A stretch of DNA of 64,000 nucleotides from Anaerovorax odorimutans (GCF_024459955.1 NZ_JANFXK010000011.1:1-64000); one strand, 5' to 3'; positions 25,043-34,824 are shown, counted from the stretch's first letter. A program made the numbers and translations. The notes: a model not told the origin generated them from the letters alone.

Positions 25043-26143
25043 TTACTGGATATCCAGATTGTTGCAAATAATCTCCACCGCGTCCATAGGCGCGCATTCT
25101 TTGCTGCGGCGGGACATCTCCGCGATCAGCTGCGGGTTGTTTTTAAATCTGAGAATCTGAGCAATGAGTTTCTCGTTGTCCATATCCTTCTCTTCAATAA
25201 TAACCGCGCCGCCATGGTCGGCCACTGCCTTGGCATTATGGTACTGATGATTGCCGGTAACGATCGGCGAAGGGATAAAAATCGCCGCCCTGCCGCACAC
25301 CGTCACCTCTGCTACGGTCAGGGCTCCGCTCCTGCTGATGACCAGATCGGCAGCGGAAAGATATTCGTCCATGTTACTGATATATTCTAAGATATGAATG
25401 TTATCCGCCAGCTCTACGCCCCGCTCCTGCTGCAGTTCGCCTAAGATGGCATCGTAATATCTGGCCCCCGTAGCCATGCACACCTGGACCTTGTCCATTC
25501 CGTTGAGCGTTTCGATAACGCTGAGCATGGCTTTATTGATCCGGCCGGCTCCCTGGCTGCCGCCGAATACCAGCAGGACAAAATCATCCTCGGCAAACCC
25601 CAGCTTTCTGCGCGATTCTCTGCCGTCAGCATCAAAGAAGACCTTTCGCACCGGGTTTCCGCACAGCACATGTTTTTTTCGATGTTTAAAATATTTCTGC
25701 GCTTCCGGAAAACCCAGGAACATTTTCTCTACATATTTTTCCAAAAGCTTGTTGGTAACCCCCGGGAAAGCGTTCTGTTCGTGAGTATATGTTTTTATTC
25801 CCGCTTTATGGGCCGCCCGCACCACCGGGCCGCAGACATAACCGCCGGTACCGATGACCAGATCCGGTTTGAAAGTCTTGATAAGTTCCTTTGCCTGCTT
25901 GCTTCCTTTGCTGAGTTTTTTCATCACTTCGATGTTTTTCAGTGGATTTTTACGGTTAAAGCCCGCCACCGTAATGAATTCGATGGGGTAACCGTTTTCG
26001 GGCACGAGCTTTTTTTCCAGCCCGTGCTCGGTTCCGACGAACAGAATCTGGCTGTCCGGATAACGTTCTTTGATTTTGTCCGCAATGGCGATGGCCGGAT
26101 AAATATGGCCTCCGGTCCCGCCGCCTGTCATAATTACTTTCAT
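25043..26143 (-). CDS. murG: MurG, lipid I to lipid II GlcNAc transferase
   Basis: The 366-residue GT28-family enzyme has the glycine-rich N-terminal MTGGGTGGHIYPA, the middle GTGGYVCGPVV and the C-terminal FGGSQGAGRINKA with SRSGALTVAEV. It works at the inner face of the membrane, adding GlcNAc to lipid I. It is flanked by ftsW (12-base gap) and murA in the dcw transcript. Confidence 0.96.
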   Translation of the reverse strand: MKVIMTGGGTGGHIYPAIAIADKIKERYPDSQILFVGTEHGLEKKLVPENGYPIEFITVAGFNRKNPLKNIEVMKKLSKGSKQAKELIKTFKPDLVIGTGGYVCGPVVRAAHKAGIKTYTHEQNAFPGVTNKLLEKYVEKMFLGFPEAQKYFKHRKKHVLCGNPVRKVFFDADGRESRRKLGFAEDDFVLLVFGGSQGAGRINKAMLSVIETLNGMDKVQVCMATGARYYDAILGELQQERGVELADNIHILEYISNMDEYLSAADLVISRSGALTVAEVTVCGRAAIFIPSPIVTGNHQYHNAKAVADHGGAVIIEEKDMDNEKLIAQILRFKNNPQLIAEMSRRSKECAPMDAVEIICNNLDIQ

Positions 26144-26155
26144 TGATCCTTGCTC

Positions 26156-27295
26156 CTATTTTACCTCTGCCGTATGCCGTGAAATGTTCAGCAGGATGCC
26201 CATCGCCCCCATGAACAGCATCAGCGCGTTGCCTCCATAGCTGACAAATGGCAGGGTGATGCCGGTCGGCGGCATGGATGAGGTAACAACTGCGATATTT
26301 AAGATTACCTGAATGGCTACCATAATCGTGATACCGGAAGCCAAAAGCGTGGCGAACTGGTCCGGCGCGTTGATGGCGATATGGATTCCTCTCCATATCA
26401 GTACCGAATAGACGATCAGCAGCACAATAATGCCGACAAACCCCAGTTCTTCGCCGATGATAGCCAGAATAAAGTCATTCTGCGGTTCCGGCAGATAAAG
26501 ATTCTTCTGGATGCTCTTGCCCAGCCCCACTCCGAAGAGACCTCCCGATCCCAGGGCCATGAGAGACTGTACTACCTGGAATCCGTTTCCCAGGGGATCG
26601 GCGAAAGGATCGGTAAAGCTGGTGATTCGCTGCGCCCAGTGGCTGCCCGGGTTGGCGATAATGATCCCGGCGATCCCCAACGTACCGATCCCTACCAGAG
26701 CGCCGCAGTAAAGCCAGCTCATCCCGGCTACGAACATCATCAGAATTACAATGGCTACCACCGTGATGGCGGTGGACATGTTGGGCTGCTTCAGAATCAG
26801 CCCGCCGTATACGCCGCAGATGGCGAACAGTGGCAGTATCCCTCCGGTGAAAGATTTGATTCTCTGCGGCTTTTCACTGAGAAACCATGCCACAAAGATA
26901 ATCAGCGCTATCTTGGCGATTTCGCCCGGCATAATGGTGAAACTGCCCACGCCCAACCATCTGGTGGCACCGTTGGTCGTCTGTCCCACCCCCGGAATCA
27001 ATAGCAGCACCAGCAGAAGAAAGCTGATTACCAGCGCCGGCAGAGCAAACTTTTTATAATGCCGGTAGTCGAAAACCGCGGTAAAGATCATCAGGCCGAA
27101 TCCCAAAAGCGCCCATACCACATCTTTGATAAGATAGTTGTAGGGCGTGCCGCTTTCCGACTCGTTTATCGACTGATAATAGCTGGCGCTGAAAACCATA
27201 ATCACCCCAAAGACTACCAGTCCCAGCGTCAGGATCACCAGTAAAAAGTCCCCTGCTCTTAAGTTTTTACTTTTACTTCTCATTGACATCTCCAA
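26156..27295 (-). CDS. ftsW: FtsW/SpoVE-family lipid-linked glycan polymerase
   Basis: The 379-residue SEDS protein has about ten spans and the signatures FGVGLGKSIQKNLYLPEPQNDF and ASGITIMVAIQVILNIAV followed by GITLPFVSYGG. SEDS proteins polymerise lipid II together with a class B PBP, here probably the transpeptidase at 32224-34218. FtsW and the sporulation paralogue SpoVE cannot be told apart by sequence alone; FtsW is preferred from the dcw position. Confidence 0.92.
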   Translation of the reverse strand: MEMSMRSKSKNLRAGDFLLVILTLGLVVFGVIMVFSASYYQSINESESGTPYNYLIKDVVWALLGFGLMIFTAVFDYRHYKKFALPALVISFLLLVLLLIPGVGQTTNGATRWLGVGSFTIMPGEIAKIALIIFVAWFLSEKPQRIKSFTGGILPLFAICGVYGGLILKQPNMSTAITVVAIVILMMFVAGMSWLYCGALVGIGTLGIAGIIIANPGSHWAQRITSFTDPFADPLGNGFQVVQSLMALGSGGLFGVGLGKSIQKNLYLPEPQNDFILAIIGEELGFVGIIVLLIVYSVLIWRGIHIAINAPDQFATLLASGITIMVAIQVILNIAVVTSSMPPTGITLPFVSYGGNALMLFMGAMGILLNISRHTAEVK

Positions 27296-27312
27296 ATTAC
27301 CCGGTTTTCCTA

Positions 27313-28689
27313 TTATTTTTCCAGTCTTGCGACACAGTTTTTAAAGTGCTCGCCCCTCTGCTCGAAGCTGGTGTACATATCCCAGCTGGCGCAGGCCGGA
27401 GAAAGCAGGACCGTATCGCCCGGCTCAGCCAGCCGGAAGCCTTCCTTCACGCACTCTTCCATATCTTTGACAATGATAGAATCGGTAAAGCCCATCTTCT
27501 CAGCCGTTTCTTTAATTTTTGCCGCAGTCTTCCCCAAAAGAACCAAATGCTTTACCTTTCCGTCAAAGGCCTGAATCAGCTCTTCGTACGATGAACCTTT
27601 ATCATAGCCGCCGGCGATCAAGATGATCCCGCCGTCTATAGCTTCCACCGCTTTAATGGAAGCATCCGGATTGGTACCCTTGGAATCGTTGACAAAACGT
27701 ACGCCGTCCACCTGTCCGCAGTATTCGATACGATGCTCTACGCCCTGGAACTCCCTCAGTCCCTGGGTGATTACGTCCGGATCGATTCCTGCGAAATAGG
27801 CCACAGCTGCTGCTGCCAGAGCATTCTCCAGATTATGGCTTCCCGGAATAATCAGCTCATCGGCCCTGCAGAAAGGAATCATTTTGCCGTCTTCGTCACG
27901 GATAACGATTCTGCCGTCTTCTACAAACGCCCCGAATTCCAGCTCTTCCAATCTGCTGAAAGGCACGACTTTGGCTTTGCAGTTCTCCGCCAGAGCAAAG
28001 CATGCCTTGTCATCATAGTTTATTACCAAGTGCTGACTTTCATCCTGATTTTCGAAAACTTTTGCCTTTGCATTTCCGTAATTGTCCATCGTCTTATGGC
28101 GGTCCATATGATCCGGAGTCAGATTGAGAATCGCCGATACCACCGGTTTGAAATATCTGGTAGTCTCCAGCTGGAAGCTGCTGGTCTCTGTCACCAGCCA
28201 GGAATCCTCCTCTGCTGTCAGCGCTTTTGAAATAACGGCAACGCCGATGTTTCCCACCACATACGTCTTTTTCTTCGCTTTTTCAAAGATCTCACCCACC
28301 AGAGTCGTAGTGGTCGTCTTCCCGTTGGTTCCTGTAATGGCAATATAGTTTCCGTGTCCGATCCGGTAAGCGATTTCCAGCTCGCCGATGATTTCCGCCC
28401 CGTTTCCCTTTGCCTCCCGAATAAACTCCAGCTCAGGGGAAACGCCCGGACTCAAAATCAGCATATCAAAGATGCTCATATCCGGCGGATTGCTTCCAAA
28501 GTAACAGGTGACGTCCCATCCCTCCAGAAATGCCAGAAGCTGCGGGTCCACCTCTTCGATCCCCTTGGAATCCTGCACGAACACCTTTGCGCCCAGTTTC
28601 AGCGCCGCCTGTATGGCAGCTTTTCCTGATCTTCCAAGCCCGATCACTAATACGTTTTTATTCCTGATATTGTCTAAATTCGTTCTCAT
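27313..28689 (-). CDS. murD: UDP-MurNAc-L-Ala:D-Glu ligase MurD
   Basis: The 458-residue Mur ligase has an N-terminal Rossmann domain (VLVIGLGRSGKAAIQAALKL), the ATP loop ITGTNGKTTTTTL, the LNLTPDHMDRH motif and the C-terminal domain (NDSKGTNPDASIKA). It adds D-glutamate to UDP-MurNAc-L-alanine in the cytoplasm. Confidence 0.96.
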   Translation of the reverse strand: MRTNLDNIRNKNVLVIGLGRSGKAAIQAALKLGAKVFVQDSKGIEEVDPQLLAFLEGWDVTCYFGSNPPDMSIFDMLILSPGVSPELEFIREAKGNGAEIIGELEIAYRIGHGNYIAITGTNGKTTTTTLVGEIFEKAKKKTYVVGNIGVAVISKALTAEEDSWLVTETSSFQLETTRYFKPVVSAILNLTPDHMDRHKTMDNYGNAKAKVFENQDESQHLVINYDDKACFALAENCKAKVVPFSRLEELEFGAFVEDGRIVIRDEDGKMIPFCRADELIIPGSHNLENALAAAAVAYFAGIDPDVITQGLREFQGVEHRIEYCGQVDGVRFVNDSKGTNPDASIKAVEAIDGGIILIAGGYDKGSSYEELIQAFDGKVKHLVLLGKTAAKIKETAEKMGFTDSIIVKDMEECVKEGFRLAEPGDTVLLSPACASWDMYTSFEQRGEHFKNCVARLEK

Positions 28690-28699
28690 ATCTCTACCT

Positions 28700-29659
28700 C
28701 TATAAAATTCCCAATCCGATAATGCAGAAAATCAGCGCGGCTCCCCAGAAGATTCCGACCACCTGCTTTTCTTTCAGACCGCTCAGCTCGAAGTGATGAT
28801 GGAGCGGCGCCATTTTAAACACCCGTTTTCCTGTCAGCTTGAAGCTCACCACCTGGATGATTACGGACAGCGCTTCCATCACGTATACAAATCCTGCGAT
28901 GGGCAGCAGCAATTCAAAGTGCATGACAATAGCCGCTGCCGCCAGTCCGCCGCCCAGGGCCAGCGAACCCGTGTCTCCCATGAATACTTTTGCCGGATTT
29001 TTGTTATATACAAGAAAGCCCAGACACGCTCCTGTCAGTGCCGAACAGAAAACGCCGGCTCCGGAGCTGGCTCCGTAGGTAACGGCGGCGATGGCAAAAA
29101 ACAGAGAAACCAGCGCGGTTACGCCTGTAGCCAGTCCGTCCAGTCCGTCGGTCAGATTCACGGCATTGGTCATGGCCAGCAAAACAAACGCGATGAACGG
29201 GATGTACCATATTCCAAAATCTACATTGATATTGACAAAAGGAATCCAAACGGAAGTCCCGTCTCCTGAAAACATTGCCATATAAACCGCGAAAGCCACG
29301 GAAATGATGATCTGCAGTCCGAACTTCTGATAGGCCCGGAGCCCCAGGTTGTTCTTCTTCACAACCTTCAGGTAATCATCAAAAAATCCGATGGCGCCGA
29401 AAAGCACAAATACGAGAACGACCGCTGCCAGCTGCGGCGAATAATAGCGGCCGATGGCTACGCCGATTATGGTAGCGCCGATCATCGCCAGTCCGCCCAT
29501 GCTCGGCGTGCCCGCTTTCGCGTAATGTGATTTCGGTCCCTCCTCCCGGATATTCTGACCTGCCTGCTTATGCCGCAGAATAGGAATCTCCAGGGAAGTG
29601 AATACGACCGATGCTAAAAATGCTAAGATTGCTACAATGCCAATGGTAACATAATTCAT
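28700..29659 (-). CDS. mraY: MraY, phospho-MurNAc-pentapeptide translocase
   Basis: The 319-residue, ten-span enzyme carries the three family aspartate motifs: FFDDYLKV, NLTDGLDGLA and the FMGDTGSLALGG/HHHFELSG pair. It makes lipid I on undecaprenyl phosphate. It lies between murF and murD with short gaps of about ten bases. Confidence 0.97.
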   Translation of the reverse strand: MNYVTIGIVAILAFLASVVFTSLEIPILRHKQAGQNIREEGPKSHYAKAGTPSMGGLAMIGATIIGVAIGRYYSPQLAAVVLVFVLFGAIGFFDDYLKVVKKNNLGLRAYQKFGLQIIISVAFAVYMAMFSGDGTSVWIPFVNINVDFGIWYIPFIAFVLLAMTNAVNLTDGLDGLATGVTALVSLFFAIAAVTYGASSGAGVFCSALTGACLGFLVYNKNPAKVFMGDTGSLALGGGLAAAAIVMHFELLLPIAGFVYVMEALSVIIQVVSFKLTGKRVFKMAPLHHHFELSGLKEKQVVGIFWGAALIFCIIGLGIL

Positions 29660-29670
29660 AACTACTCCTA

Positions 29671-31050
29671 CTACTCCATAATAATTTTTACGATTTCTTC
29701 CATTTTCATGCCCCGGGAACCCTTGACCAGTATGACGTCGCCTTTTTCAATGATCGATTCCATTTCGCTGAGAAACCCTTTCTTGTCGCTGAAATAGCGA
29801 ACCTGCTTCAGTCCCGCTTCTTTGGCTCCCTCAGCGATAAAGCGGGCGTCCTTTCCCACGGCAACAAGCAGCTCTACGCCCTGCTCAGCCGCATAGGTCC
29901 CCACTAAGCGATGCTGTTCGCCGCTGGTCTGCCCCAGCTCAAACATATCCCCCAGAACCGCCACACTGCGCAGCCCTCTGGTGTGCATCAGCACATCTAT
30001 GGCTCCCTTCATGGAATCCGGACTGGCGTTATAGGTGTCGTCGATCACCTTGATTCCGTTCTTTCCCCGGACGGTCAGCCGTTTATCGGTCAGCCGCACC
30101 TTTGAAAGACCCCGGGCGGCTTCCTCCATGGTGATCCCCAGCTGTGCGCCGGCCGCCACGGCCAGAGCCCCGTTAAAGGCATTATGTCTGCCGGGCACAG
30201 GCAGAGAAAATCTCTGGGTCTGCCCCCGGTGTTCCAGCGTAAATTGTATACCTTCCGCACCGAAATCGTCAATACGTGAAATGATATAATCGCTTTTTCC
30301 GTCAAACCCGGTGGTCACCAGACGGTATGGTCCCTGGATTCTCTCTTTATTCAGAAACTCATCGTCCTGGTGGACAATCAGCGTGTTTTTTTCATCGAAA
30401 TAATTGGTCAGCTCCATCTTTGCCTGAAAAATCCCTTCCTGACTGCCGAGATTTTCGATGTGAGACAGGCCGATATTAGTAATGACCCCGATATCCGGTC
30501 TGGCAAGCTCTGCTAAAAGATCGATCTCGCCGAATTTGTCCATACCCATTTCCAGAATTCCCACCTGAGTGTCCTCTTCAAAGGAAAGGATTGTTAAAGG
30601 CACGCCGATATGGTTGTTCAGATTGCCGACGTTTTTCTGGGCTTTGTACTTTTCACAGCACACGTACCAGATCATATCCCTGGTTGAAGTCTTTCCCGTG
30701 CTTCCCGTAACCGCGATTTTTTTCATGTCCAAAAGGCCCAGGTAGTAGGCTGCCAGATGCTGCAGAGCCGCAGTGGTATCTTCCACCAGCACAGCGCTGA
30801 CCTCCTCCGCGCCCTTTGCCTGTGAAAGGGCCGCTTCATCGGAGATCACCAGATTCCGGGATCCGGCCTCTATCACTTGCCCGATGTAGCTGTGGGCATC
30901 GTGATTATCGCCGACCAGCGCAAAGAAGAGATCTTCACTTTTCGCCTTTCTGGAATCCGTGCAGATTTCCCCTACCTCTGCCAGACCGCTCCCGCGGATC
31001 AGCCTGCCGCCGGTTCCTTCCTCAATCTGTTTCATTGTAAGTTTTTTCAT
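29671..31050 (-). CDS. murF: UDP-MurNAc-tripeptide:D-Ala-D-Ala ligase MurF
   Basis: The 459-residue Mur ligase has a complete N-terminal domain of about 105 residues, the ATP loop VTGSTGKTSTRDM, and the motifs TNIGLSHIENLGS and DDTYNASPDSMKGA. It completes UDP-MurNAc-pentapeptide. The ATG at 31050 has GGAG upstream and overlaps the end of murE by 29 bases, implying translational coupling. Confidence 0.95.
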   Translation of the reverse strand: MKKLTMKQIEEGTGGRLIRGSGLAEVGEICTDSRKAKSEDLFFALVGDNHDAHSYIGQVIEAGSRNLVISDEAALSQAKGAEEVSAVLVEDTTAALQHLAAYYLGLLDMKKIAVTGSTGKTSTRDMIWYVCCEKYKAQKNVGNLNNHIGVPLTILSFEEDTQVGILEMGMDKFGEIDLLAELARPDIGVITNIGLSHIENLGSQEGIFQAKMELTNYFDEKNTLIVHQDDEFLNKERIQGPYRLVTTGFDGKSDYIISRIDDFGAEGIQFTLEHRGQTQRFSLPVPGRHNAFNGALAVAAGAQLGITMEEAARGLSKVRLTDKRLTVRGKNGIKVIDDTYNASPDSMKGAIDVLMHTRGLRSVAVLGDMFELGQTSGEQHRLVGTYAAEQGVELLVAVGKDARFIAEGAKEAGLKQVRYFSDKKGFLSEMESIIEKGDVILVKGSRGMKMEEIVKIIME

Positions 31051-32215
31051 ATTTTTTCTCCAAAAGTTCCTTCAAAACCTTCCTGTCGTCAAAGGGCAGT
31101 TTTTCGTCGCCGCTGAGCTGATAGGTTTCATGACCTTTTCCGGCTACTACTATTATATCCCATTTTGTGGCCAGAGAAACGGCTCTTTTTATTGCCTGAT
31201 AGCGATCCAGCAAAACGCAGTAGTCGCATCCTGTCGGATACAGTCCTTCTTCAATGGATTGGCAGATATTTTCCGGCGGTTCGCCCCTGGGGTTGTCGTT
31301 GGTTATGATGCAGTAATCGGAATACCTTCCTGCGATCTCGCCCATGAGCGGCCGTTTTCCTTTGTCGCGAAAACCTCCACAGCCAAAGACACAGATCAGT
31401 CTGCCCCGTTTGAACCCTGCCAGAGTCCGCAAAAGCTTTTCCAGTCCGTCAGGAGTGTGGGCGTAATCGACTACCCCCAGCGAGTCCTCCTCATCACCGA
31501 TCAGCTCCATCCTGCCGGGCACTTTTTCAAGCTTTTCCAGTCCCTGTTTTATAGCCGCGAAACCGACTCCCGCCTGCCGGGCCATGGATGCCGCCAGCAT
31601 GGCGTTATAGACGAAATGTCTGCCGGGCACTTTTGTTCTCAGAGTTCCCAGCGCCCTCCCCTTTTCAAAAAAGGTAAAGCTGCTGCCCGTCAGCTTTTCT
31701 TCCGTAAGCTCGCCGTAAAAATCCGCACCTGTATCGTTAAGAGAATATCCCTTTATATCCGGGATGTCAACCTCAGCGGTCAGTTCTTTAAAAAGTCTTT
31801 CGCCCCAGCGGTCGTCCAGATTGACGCAGGCGCCTTTTTCACACTGCAGGAAAAGGCGTTTTTTTACCTGATAATAGTTTTCCATCGTCTTGTGGTAGTC
31901 CAGATGGTCCTGGCTCAGATTGCTGAATCCGCCGTAAGCGATCCGGACATCCGCGATCCGCCCCTGGTCGATGCCGTGGGAGGAAACCTCCATCACACAG
32001 CTCCCGATATTCTGCCTGGTGATTTCATCGAACAGTTCTTTCAGCAGCTCTTTTCCCGGAGTCGTATTGATGGGCACATAATGTTTTTTGCCAACCTGAT
32101 GTTGGATGGTTCCGATCAGGGCGCATGCTCCGCCCTCTTCTTCAAGTATCTTCCTCAGCATACAGGATGCCGTAGTTTTGCCATTGGTTCCCGTAATTCC
32201 GAAAACCTCTATCAC
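31022..32215 (-). CDS. murE: MurE-type ligase lacking the N-terminal domain
   Basis: The protein has only 397 residues and starts directly at the ATP loop (GITGTNGKTT, residues 6-15), where family members have about 100 residues before it. The middle and C-terminal domains are intact: SSHGIDQGR, the carbamylated lysine in YYQVKK (about 118), the specificity motif DNPR at 307-310 (meso-diaminopimelate type) and GKGHE at about 360. The GTG start at 32215 has AGGAAGTGA upstream, inside the stop of the preceding PBP gene. There is no room or other frame for domain 1, which in MurE binds the uridine of the substrate. Confidence 0.88.
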   Translation of the reverse strand: MIEVFGITGTNGKTTASCMLRKILEEEGGACALIGTIQHQVGKKHYVPINTTPGKELLKELFDEITRQNIGSCVMEVSSHGIDQGRIADVRIAYGGFSNLSQDHLDYHKTMENYYQVKKRLFLQCEKGACVNLDDRWGERLFKELTAEVDIPDIKGYSLNDTGADFYGELTEEKLTGSSFTFFEKGRALGTLRTKVPGRHFVYNAMLAASMARQAGVGFAAIKQGLEKLEKVPGRMELIGDEEDSLGVVDYAHTPDGLEKLLRTLAGFKRGRLICVFGCGGFRDKGKRPLMGEIAGRYSDYCIITNDNPRGEPPENICQSIEEGLYPTGCDYCVLLDRYQAIKRAVSLATKWDIIVVAGKGHETYQLSGDEKLPFDDRKVLKELLEKKYEKTYNETD

Positions 32216-32223
32216 TTTTCACA

Positions 32224-34218
32224 TCACTTCCTATATAAATATACTGTTCCCTCTTTATCAATTTTTGTCCCCGCTTTCGGATACTGGTCCTTGATGATGA
32301 AGTCTTCATCCTGTGTCCCTCCGGAAGCTTCGTATTTCAGGGATAGTCCGCCGAGGATGCCGATGGCCTCTTCAAGGCCTTCGCCTACCAGATTCGGAAC
32401 TGTAACCTGGCCCTTATTCAGCTCTTCCTTTTCTTCTTTTGTCAGCTTTGGCTGCAGATCCAGATAGCGCAGCGTATCTTCCAGGATCAGTTTTGCTCCC
32501 GGAGCCGCTGTCTGGCTTCCGAATTTAACGCCTTTCGGGTTATCTACAATCACCAGCACCGCCACCTGCGGATCGTCCATCGGCGCCATACCGATAAAGG
32601 ACGAGAAAGTCTGCTCGCTGTATCCGCCGTTTTTCGCTTTGTTGGCCGTACCGGTCTTGCCGCCGACCTTATAGCCGTCTACCTTTGCGGTACCCGCGCC
32701 GCCTTTTGCCACAACGTATTCCATGATGCCGCACATTTCTTCGGCGGTCTTTTGAGAAACGGTCTGGCGAACGACTTTTGTGTCGAACTCTTTTACCGTA
32801 TTCCCATCTTCGTCTACCAGTGCCTTTACCAGTCTCGGCTGCATCAGCTTTCCTTCATTTCCCAGCGAGGAAATGGCTGTAATCAGCTGAATCGGTGTAA
32901 CTGCCACGCCCTGTCCGTAACCCATGGTAGCCAGGCCCACAGGACCGGCCGTATCTTTGTTCTGGAGAATGGAATTTCCTTCGCCCGGGAAGTCGATCCC
33001 GGTCTTTTCGGAAATGCCGAAGGTCTCCAGGTAGTTGTAGAACTTTGTGATGCCCATGCGCTGGGCCAGCGTTACGAATACCGGGTTGCAGGAATTACCG
33101 ACCGCCTGTTCCAGCGTCTGGTTTCCGTGGGGATTATAGGATCGCCAGCAGCTGAGCTTCGTCCCCGCCACATTGATGGAACCCGTGCAGTTAAAATGCT
33201 CGCTGATTTTGGTTTCGCCCTCTTCCAGCGCCATGGACGTGGTCAGCAGCTTGAAGGTAGAACCCGGCTCATAGACATCGCTGATGAGAGAATTTCTCCA
33301 CATGGCGTTCCAGTATTCCATCTTCTTGCTGTCCGGCAGGCTTTCCAGCTTGGCTTTTTCTTTTTTATCCAAAGGTGTTTTGGAATCGTTGGGATCGAAT
33401 TCCGGCATTTGAGCCAGCGCCAGAATATCGCCGGTCTTGGGGGCCATCATAATGCACATCACACGGTCCGCCTTAGTGTTTTTCTGTACGGTTTTCAGCG
33501 ATTTCTCCACATAGTGCTGAATCGTTTCATCAATGGTCAGTACCAATCCCAGCCCATCTTCAGCCTGATAGTACTTTTCTTCCCCGTAAGACAGGCTGTT
33601 GCCCGTAATGTCCGTATTCTTGATCCATCTTCCTGAGATGCCCGACAGATATTGATTATATTGCAGTTCCAGTCCCGACAGTCCGGTATTGTCATCGGTA
33701 ACGCTGCCCAGAGTATGGGACAGAAACGCGCCCAATGGGTAGTAGCGCTTTACATCCTCTGCGATCTCAATGCCCGGCAGCTCCGCCTTGCGGATCTTAT
33801 CGGCCGTATCCTTATCCAGATATTTGTCTACTTTAACCAGCGCCTGTTTTTTCGTTACCAGCTTTTCGATTTCCTTCTCATCTTTTCCCAGGATCTCAAC
33901 CAGGCCTTCCACGGTTTTATCCTGGTTTGCGTCCTTTTCTTTCTGCGTTTTCCCCCGTCTCACATTGGCAGGTCTTGCCCATACGGAATAGCAGGTAGCG
34001 CTGACGCCCAGTTCTTTCCGGTTAGTATCGTAGATGACGCCTCTTTTGGCTGCGATGGGCACGTCTCTGGTCTGCTGTTCAGTTGCCATTTTGGAATATT
34101 CGGCCCCTTTCACCACCTGAATCCATCCCACCCGAAAGCACAGGAGCACGCATACTCCATACATGATCGCAAAGGCGATGATTATCCGTTTTTTGCTCTT
34201 GTTCAGTGGTTTTGTCAT
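32224..34218 (-). CDS. Class B penicillin-binding protein with PASTA domain
   Basis: The 664-residue transpeptidase has a short cytoplasmic part, one span (about 11-30), a PBP dimer domain and the transpeptidase motifs S320-T-F-K, S376-C-N and K521-T-G. One C-terminal PASTA domain follows (TVPNLVGEGLEEAIGILGG). It cross-links septal or spore peptidoglycan with its SEDS partner. Position in the dcw cluster after an FtsL-like gene suits FtsI/PbpB. The PASTA domain also suits SpoVD, and the two cannot be separated here. Confidence 0.93.
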   Translation of the reverse strand: MTKPLNKSKKRIIIAFAIMYGVCVLLCFRVGWIQVVKGAEYSKMATEQQTRDVPIAAKRGVIYDTNRKELGVSATCYSVWARPANVRRGKTQKEKDANQDKTVEGLVEILGKDEKEIEKLVTKKQALVKVDKYLDKDTADKIRKAELPGIEIAEDVKRYYPLGAFLSHTLGSVTDDNTGLSGLELQYNQYLSGISGRWIKNTDITGNSLSYGEEKYYQAEDGLGLVLTIDETIQHYVEKSLKTVQKNTKADRVMCIMMAPKTGDILALAQMPEFDPNDSKTPLDKKEKAKLESLPDSKKMEYWNAMWRNSLISDVYEPGSTFKLLTTSMALEEGETKISEHFNCTGSINVAGTKLSCWRSYNPHGNQTLEQAVGNSCNPVFVTLAQRMGITKFYNYLETFGISEKTGIDFPGEGNSILQNKDTAGPVGLATMGYGQGVAVTPIQLITAISSLGNEGKLMQPRLVKALVDEDGNTVKEFDTKVVRQTVSQKTAEEMCGIMEYVVAKGGAGTAKVDGYKVGGKTGTANKAKNGGYSEQTFSSFIGMAPMDDPQVAVLVIVDNPKGVKFGSQTAAPGAKLILEDTLRYLDLQPKLTKEEKEELNKGQVTVPNLVGEGLEEAIGILGGLSLKYEASGGTQDEDFIIKDQYPKAGTKIDKEGTVYLYRK

Positions 34219-34234
34219 ATTCCTCCCCTATTTA

Positions 34235-34279
34235 GAAAAAAAGCCAGACATCCTCCCGCTTTTGATTAAGTTGCCTGGT
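34235..34279 (-). terminator. Possible attenuator between the FtsL-like gene and the PBP gene
   Basis: On the minus strand CCAGGC and GTCTGG can pair (one G-T) over a loop of about 25 bases, followed by seven T residues. It lies in the 168-base spacer ahead of the PBP gene. The stem is short, so it may be partial or chance. Confidence 0.3.
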
Positions 34280-34386
34280 ATTCTTTTCTCTTATGCAATT
34301 ATCCAAACATATCCTCTAATCCTGCGGTCTGCGGTCCGGCGCACCAATGTCTTACTCTGCGGATATGCTATTATATTTTTGAAGGG

Positions 34387-34821
34387 TCAATTATATGCCT
34401 GTTCCTTCAAGGTATCCGCGAACCCTTTGTCCGGTTTTTCATTTTCCGTAAGGTACACGATCTGCTTGGAGGACGGGTAGACCATTCCCAGCTCCTTTGT
34501 GGCTTTCTCTTCGATTGCCTCGATATTGTTGGAGCTGTAGATCTTTACGTTCAGATTTTCGATCTCTGCCTCCAGCGCATTGTTCTCCTCAATGATGCGG
34601 TTGGTATTGTATTTGATGGAAGCGGCAAAGGCCGTGGTAATGATTAAACCAATGCAAACCACACCGACGATCACGGTAAGAACCATCAGACGCACTTTAT
34701 CCTTTGCGGTAACTGTGCTCTTCTTCTTTTTTACCTTTTTCCTCGGCTGCTTCGGCTTCATGTCAAAACCGTACTTTTGGTAATTCTCCTGGTATTCATA
34801 CCACTTTTCTGCTGCTATCAT
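34387..34821 (-). CDS. FtsL-like division protein
   Basis: The 144-residue bitopic protein has a basic cytoplasmic part (PKQPRKKVKKKKSTV), one span (about 48-70) and an extracytoplasmic coiled coil (NTNRIIEENNALEAEIENLN). It ends with the EKATKELGMVYPSSKQIVYL stretch typical of FtsL/FtsB proteins. It lies between rsmH and the PBP gene, the standard ftsL position. FtsL and the DivIC-type FtsB are similar, and context favours FtsL. Confidence 0.82.
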   Translation of the reverse strand: MIAAEKWYEYQENYQKYGFDMKPKQPRKKVKKKKSTVTAKDKVRLMVLTVIVGVVCIGLIITTAFAASIKYNTNRIIEENNALEAEIENLNVKIYSSNNIEAIEEKATKELGMVYPSSKQIVYLTENEKPDKGFADTLKEQAYN

Positions 34822-34824
34822 CGT

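Noticed and set aside
32216-32223. Frameshifted N-terminal half of murE
   Set aside because: The preceding gene ends eight bases before the murE start with intact PASTA-domain coding sequence, so no frame remains for a hidden domain.
30959-32467. A 502-codon open frame on the plus strand
   Set aside because: Antisense to murF, murE and the end of the PBP gene. No motif or ribosome site supports it.
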